From assembly GCA_963082875.1 (NCBI GenBank), contig OY720097.1, positions 11,354,501-11,418,500 on the forward strand: DNA of 64,000 nt. The letters run 5' to 3'. Shown one piece after another: positions 60,911 to 64,000 of this stretch. How positions within the stretch are numbered: the first letter of the stretch is position 1; the number at the start of each line of letters is the position of its first letter. Source of the DNA: Corella eumyota. Taxonomy: Eukaryota > Chordata > Ascidiacea > Phlebobranchia > Corellidae. The translations under genes and the position numbers were made by a program. Below the pieces are notes generated by a model. The model searched no databases. It was not told where the DNA came from and saw only the letters and a program-made list of their open reading frames with translations.

Positions 60911-63900
60911 ATGAATGGAAGTTCTTCTGGAAACGAGTTTTTGGGAAACAAGAGAAGTCCTTACCCGCCTTCTACTGCTCCCAACAACAAACGTAGATTT
61001 CCATCAGCACAACCTTCTCAACTCAGCATGAGATCAACCTCAAAACATGTATGTTGTGAATTTAATTTGGTTATATACAATTTTTTTTTACAATTTTGTT
61101 GTAATTTTTTATGTTAAATGACCACACTGTATTTTAGGGTTTTTGTTTTGTTTGTATATTTTTATCCTCTTGTAAAAAGGCCTGCTTTACAGCCATAAAC
61201 AAAGGGTAACATTTTTTGAACTCAACCGAGTTTCGAGTTTTCTTTGGGAGTTTGGATATAGTTGACAAATTGACAACTTAGTGGACTGCACCATAATAAT
61301 ACTAAGAATGATTTAAATTACTAAATATGTTTTTTATTTAGACTATTGCAGAAAGTACTGCTGCACCTGTAAGACATGCGGAAATTTGTCAGCGCGGATT
61401 CTATTCCGACGTTATTAATCCGGGAGCTTCTGAGCAACTTGGAGTAAATAAAATAACTTTTGCATTTCACTTGAACAAACTAAAAAAATGTGTTGAAAGT
61501 TATTACATAAAATTGAAGTTTTTGCTCAGTAATTTTTATTAAAATTTTTTTAGTTTACTTGCCTAAGTCATAATTGTAACAAAAGCTCCTTGTTAATCTC
61601 AATTCTTTTTGCAGTTTGTATTTAACATTTTTCACTAAATAACTAATTAAACAGACTGTGTATTAGCTGTCTGTAAACTATAATTAAAATTTGTTTTGTT
61701 TCAGAACATATTAAATGGCCCTGATGTTCAACAAGATCTTTATTACAAAAGTTTAAAGAAGGAAAACTTGCCATCAGGTTTATACAAATAGCATATTAAT
61801 TATTTTTGTATTCTTGCTTAAAATGCATGTATTCTTAGCACAAAATGCAAGCTTAATAGAAAAAAGGGAACGAATTACATTTTAAGGATTTTGTCTTAAA
61901 ATACTGGGGTTTAAAGTTAGATTTAGTGTTTTATAATATGACTTTTACAAAATATACAAAATTGCTGTTAATTTTCTCAAAAAAACAATCAAATTAACTT
62001 TAACTCATTCAAGGTAATATCATTTATTTTGTTATTACAGTAACATCATTTAAAGAGCCTGACAGAGAAACTTTTGATTCTCTCTTACAAACCCAACAAT
62101 TTGGTCCGACCACCAAACTGACAACTAAAACTGATTTCTTGACGCAGTCATGGCAACCCAAAGTTCAAACTCCTTTTTATGTTCCTCCTGGTGAAGTTCC
62201 ACGAAAAATTGAGATTGAAAGGTAAAACTATTCAAGTTGTTACTAAAATATGCAAATACTTTTTTTTATATTTATTTATCTATTGTGTGAAAATTCCCTA
62301 TGTAGTTTCGTCAAGTTTTTTGACTTGTCATGCTGCTGGTAGAAATATATAAAATGAACATAAAAGTGATAAAAAAATGTAAACAGTGAATTAAAACTTT
62401 AAGTTTAGATTTTAATCAGGTCTGTTTTCTGTTTTTCAATCTTTTAACAAAAAACTCTTTATTACACAGGGGTAAAAGAACTTTTGCCAAGCAAAGTTTA
62501 AGTCGTTTGCTGCACATTGAAGGCATTGACTCCGCCAAGCTGATGCCACAACATCAATCTAAAGATCACAAAGTACTCCTAAACAAGTCGCCAGATCCTG
62601 CTCCCTTTCCTCCTTTTTTGTCACTTGACATCTTTGATGATGCGGAGTATGATTGCAGAACCCCAAAGGAGTGGTTATCACTTGGAGTGGACCCAGCAAC
62701 AAATGTGAGAAATCCAATTCCTGGAAAATCATTGTTGCCTACTGATGATCGATTAGGAAGAGGTTAATACTATTTACACTGAAACAGAAATACTGTTTCA
62801 AAGAAAGTAATTTTAAAAGCTGATGAAGTACAGTTACCTACTAATCCTTAAAATATTTAAGCAAAAAAAGGTTAACTTAAAAGGTGTTTTATTTAAATGT
62901 AAAAAGGTGTATATCCTATTTAAAATATTTTATGAACATTAAAATGTGAATTTTACATGTTTTGTAAATTTTAGGTGATCCACTTGATCCAAGTATTGTG
63001 TACAAATGGATCAATGTGGGTGTGTTAGATTACAACCAGGACAAAGAATTATGGCTTGTCCAAAAAATTGACGACCAGGGTCGGGTACTTGACACTAGGG
63101 GTCATCCGATAACTAATGGGGGTCCACCTGGGTCAAGAATGTCAGGGTTACCCCAATATTGGATTCCTCGGGTTCGACTCATGTTTAGAGCTGAAGACGC
63201 ACAAGTTTTTGCTCATAGAGTAGCTGAAGCGTATAACTTGAGGAAAAAAATTGAAGGATTAATAAGGTAAATCATTTGTAGTACTGTACCGTGAACTTTT
63301 TACAAAATTTGAATGTAAACTTTAAATCTTTTTTGCACACTTTGAGTTTTCTCTTACAGCTATTAGTGTTATTAATAATTTTTAAAAGACTATTTTATAC
63401 CTATATAAATTTGTACGATAAAGCCATTGATTATGTAATACCTATATGATATATAAAGCCATTGTTTATTTTGTAACTGTTTGTTTATTTCTAACTTAAT
63501 ATTTTGTTTTATTAATTAACTTTTAGATACAATCTTTATGTTGACTGTATGCCCCTGGATGAAAATGTGTTAAGGTTAGATGCAAAATCTTTTGAAGAAA
63601 TGACAAAGCGTTCGTTAGCTACTCCAAACCTAAGACATGAAGATTCAGTGTAAATTTATTTGTCGTTTTATCAATTTTTATTAATCTGGTTTTAAAACTT
63701 TTGTAGATTTTAGGGAATAGCTCAAAAATTAACTAAACCAAAAAACAACTAAACTAAACCAAAAATGTTAAATATTGTAGCTGTATATTATTTTTAGTTT
63801 TTATTTTAATGTGTTACTTATTAATTCTTTTCAAATTTAATTTTGTTATATAAAATAATAATTTTGTAAATTTATAGTTTTTTTGATGTACAACAAACCT

Positions 63901-64000
63901 ATTTTATTGTTTTTGTAAAGTAAGCAAAGGCCACTTTTTGAATTTTGTTAGAAATTATTTCTAGAATACTAAATTATGTGGACACAATGAGAAGACAAGT
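60911..64000 (+). CDS. DNAH1: Dynein axonemal heavy chain 1, N-terminal part
   Basis: Inner-arm axonemal dynein motor chain needed for ciliary and sperm motility. Eight exons begin the gene: 60911-61048, 61342-61443, 61705-61777, 62041-62221, 62470-62762, 62975-63266, 63527-63649, and one opening at 63965 that runs past the window end. The visible ~413 residues match the DNAH1-specific N-terminus: QRGFYSDVINPG, PRKIEIER, GIDSAKLMPQH, YDCRTPKEW, LLPTDDRLG, YKWINVGVLDYN, QYWIPRVRLMF and YNLYVDCMP. The Ser/Pro-rich first exon is poorly conserved. The linker, AAA ring and microtubule-binding stalk all lie outside the window. Intron 1 holds a SINE fragment. Confidence 0.93.
61135..61290 (-). mobile_element. 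tRNA-derived SINE fragment in DNAH1 intron 1
   Basis: Carries the 5' part of the family: tttttatcctcttgtaaaaa, agccataaacaaagggtaac and tttgggagtttggata. The tRNA-like end is missing. Confidence 0.55.

Noticed and set aside
63164-63185. tRNA B-box-like gggttcgactc
   Set aside because: It lies inside the conserved DNAH1 coding exon, with no A-box or cloverleaf around it; no free tRNA gene was found in the window.

Overview
This window is from an animal nuclear genome. It is roughly 70 % A+T and intron-dense: almost every gene is split into short exons by GT-AG introns of about 50-1,500 bases. The genes are chordate-type orthologues (DNAJA3, SLC23, PGM2, TUBGCP2, MCTS1, DBR1, TXNDC9, DNAH1). 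The small gene spacing, the moderately diverged proteins, a tRNA-derived SINE scattered through the introns, and the many unpaired splice acceptors just upstream of start codons point to a tunicate, most likely an ascidian of the Ciona type. That assignment is inference.

Layout, left to right. 1-3.9 kb: 3' part of DNAJA3 (mitochondrial Hsp40, +), with a possible alternative last exon. 5.1-9.5 kb: a 12-exon SLC23 permease (+) whose signature carries Glu, as in nucleobase carriers, and whose penultimate exon lies in a fresh 161-bp tandem duplication. 10.6-12.5 kb: a 104-residue single-pass membrane protein that I do not recognise (+), with a foldback element in its first intron. 12.9-17.9 kb: PGM2 (-). 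18.7-25.9 kb: TUBGCP2 (+), head-to-head with PGM2. 27.6-34.3 kb: a 17-exon receptor-like gene (-) coding for two CUB domains, Thr-rich mucin segments, a kringle, one membrane span and a ~390-residue tyrosine-motif tail. 36.3-37.9 kb: a secretory-pathway JmjC dioxygenase with an EF-hand (-). 38.6-49.2 kb: three 14-3-3 genes (one -, two +) with the same exon pattern. 50.0-51.8 kb: a retinol-dehydrogenase-like SDR (-). 53.5-54.5 kb: TXNDC9 (+). 54.7-55.9 kb: MCTS1 (-). 56.3-60.0 kb: DBR1 (+), sharing a 444-bp divergent promoter with MCTS1. 60.9 kb to the end: the N-terminal part of axonemal dynein heavy chain DNAH1 (+), cut by the window edge.

The genes do not form one pathway. They are mostly housekeeping loci packed head-to-head or tail-to-tail. 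The only clear local family is the 14-3-3 cluster. The most novel-looking locus is the CUB-kringle-mucin receptor. Its tail has four YxxP motifs (Crk-type SH2 ligands) and two YxxM motifs (PI3K p85-type ligands), and it is built largely of phase 1-1 exons. All gene models below were joined by hand from frame, splice-site consensus and family conservation; every complete model gives an uninterrupted reading frame.
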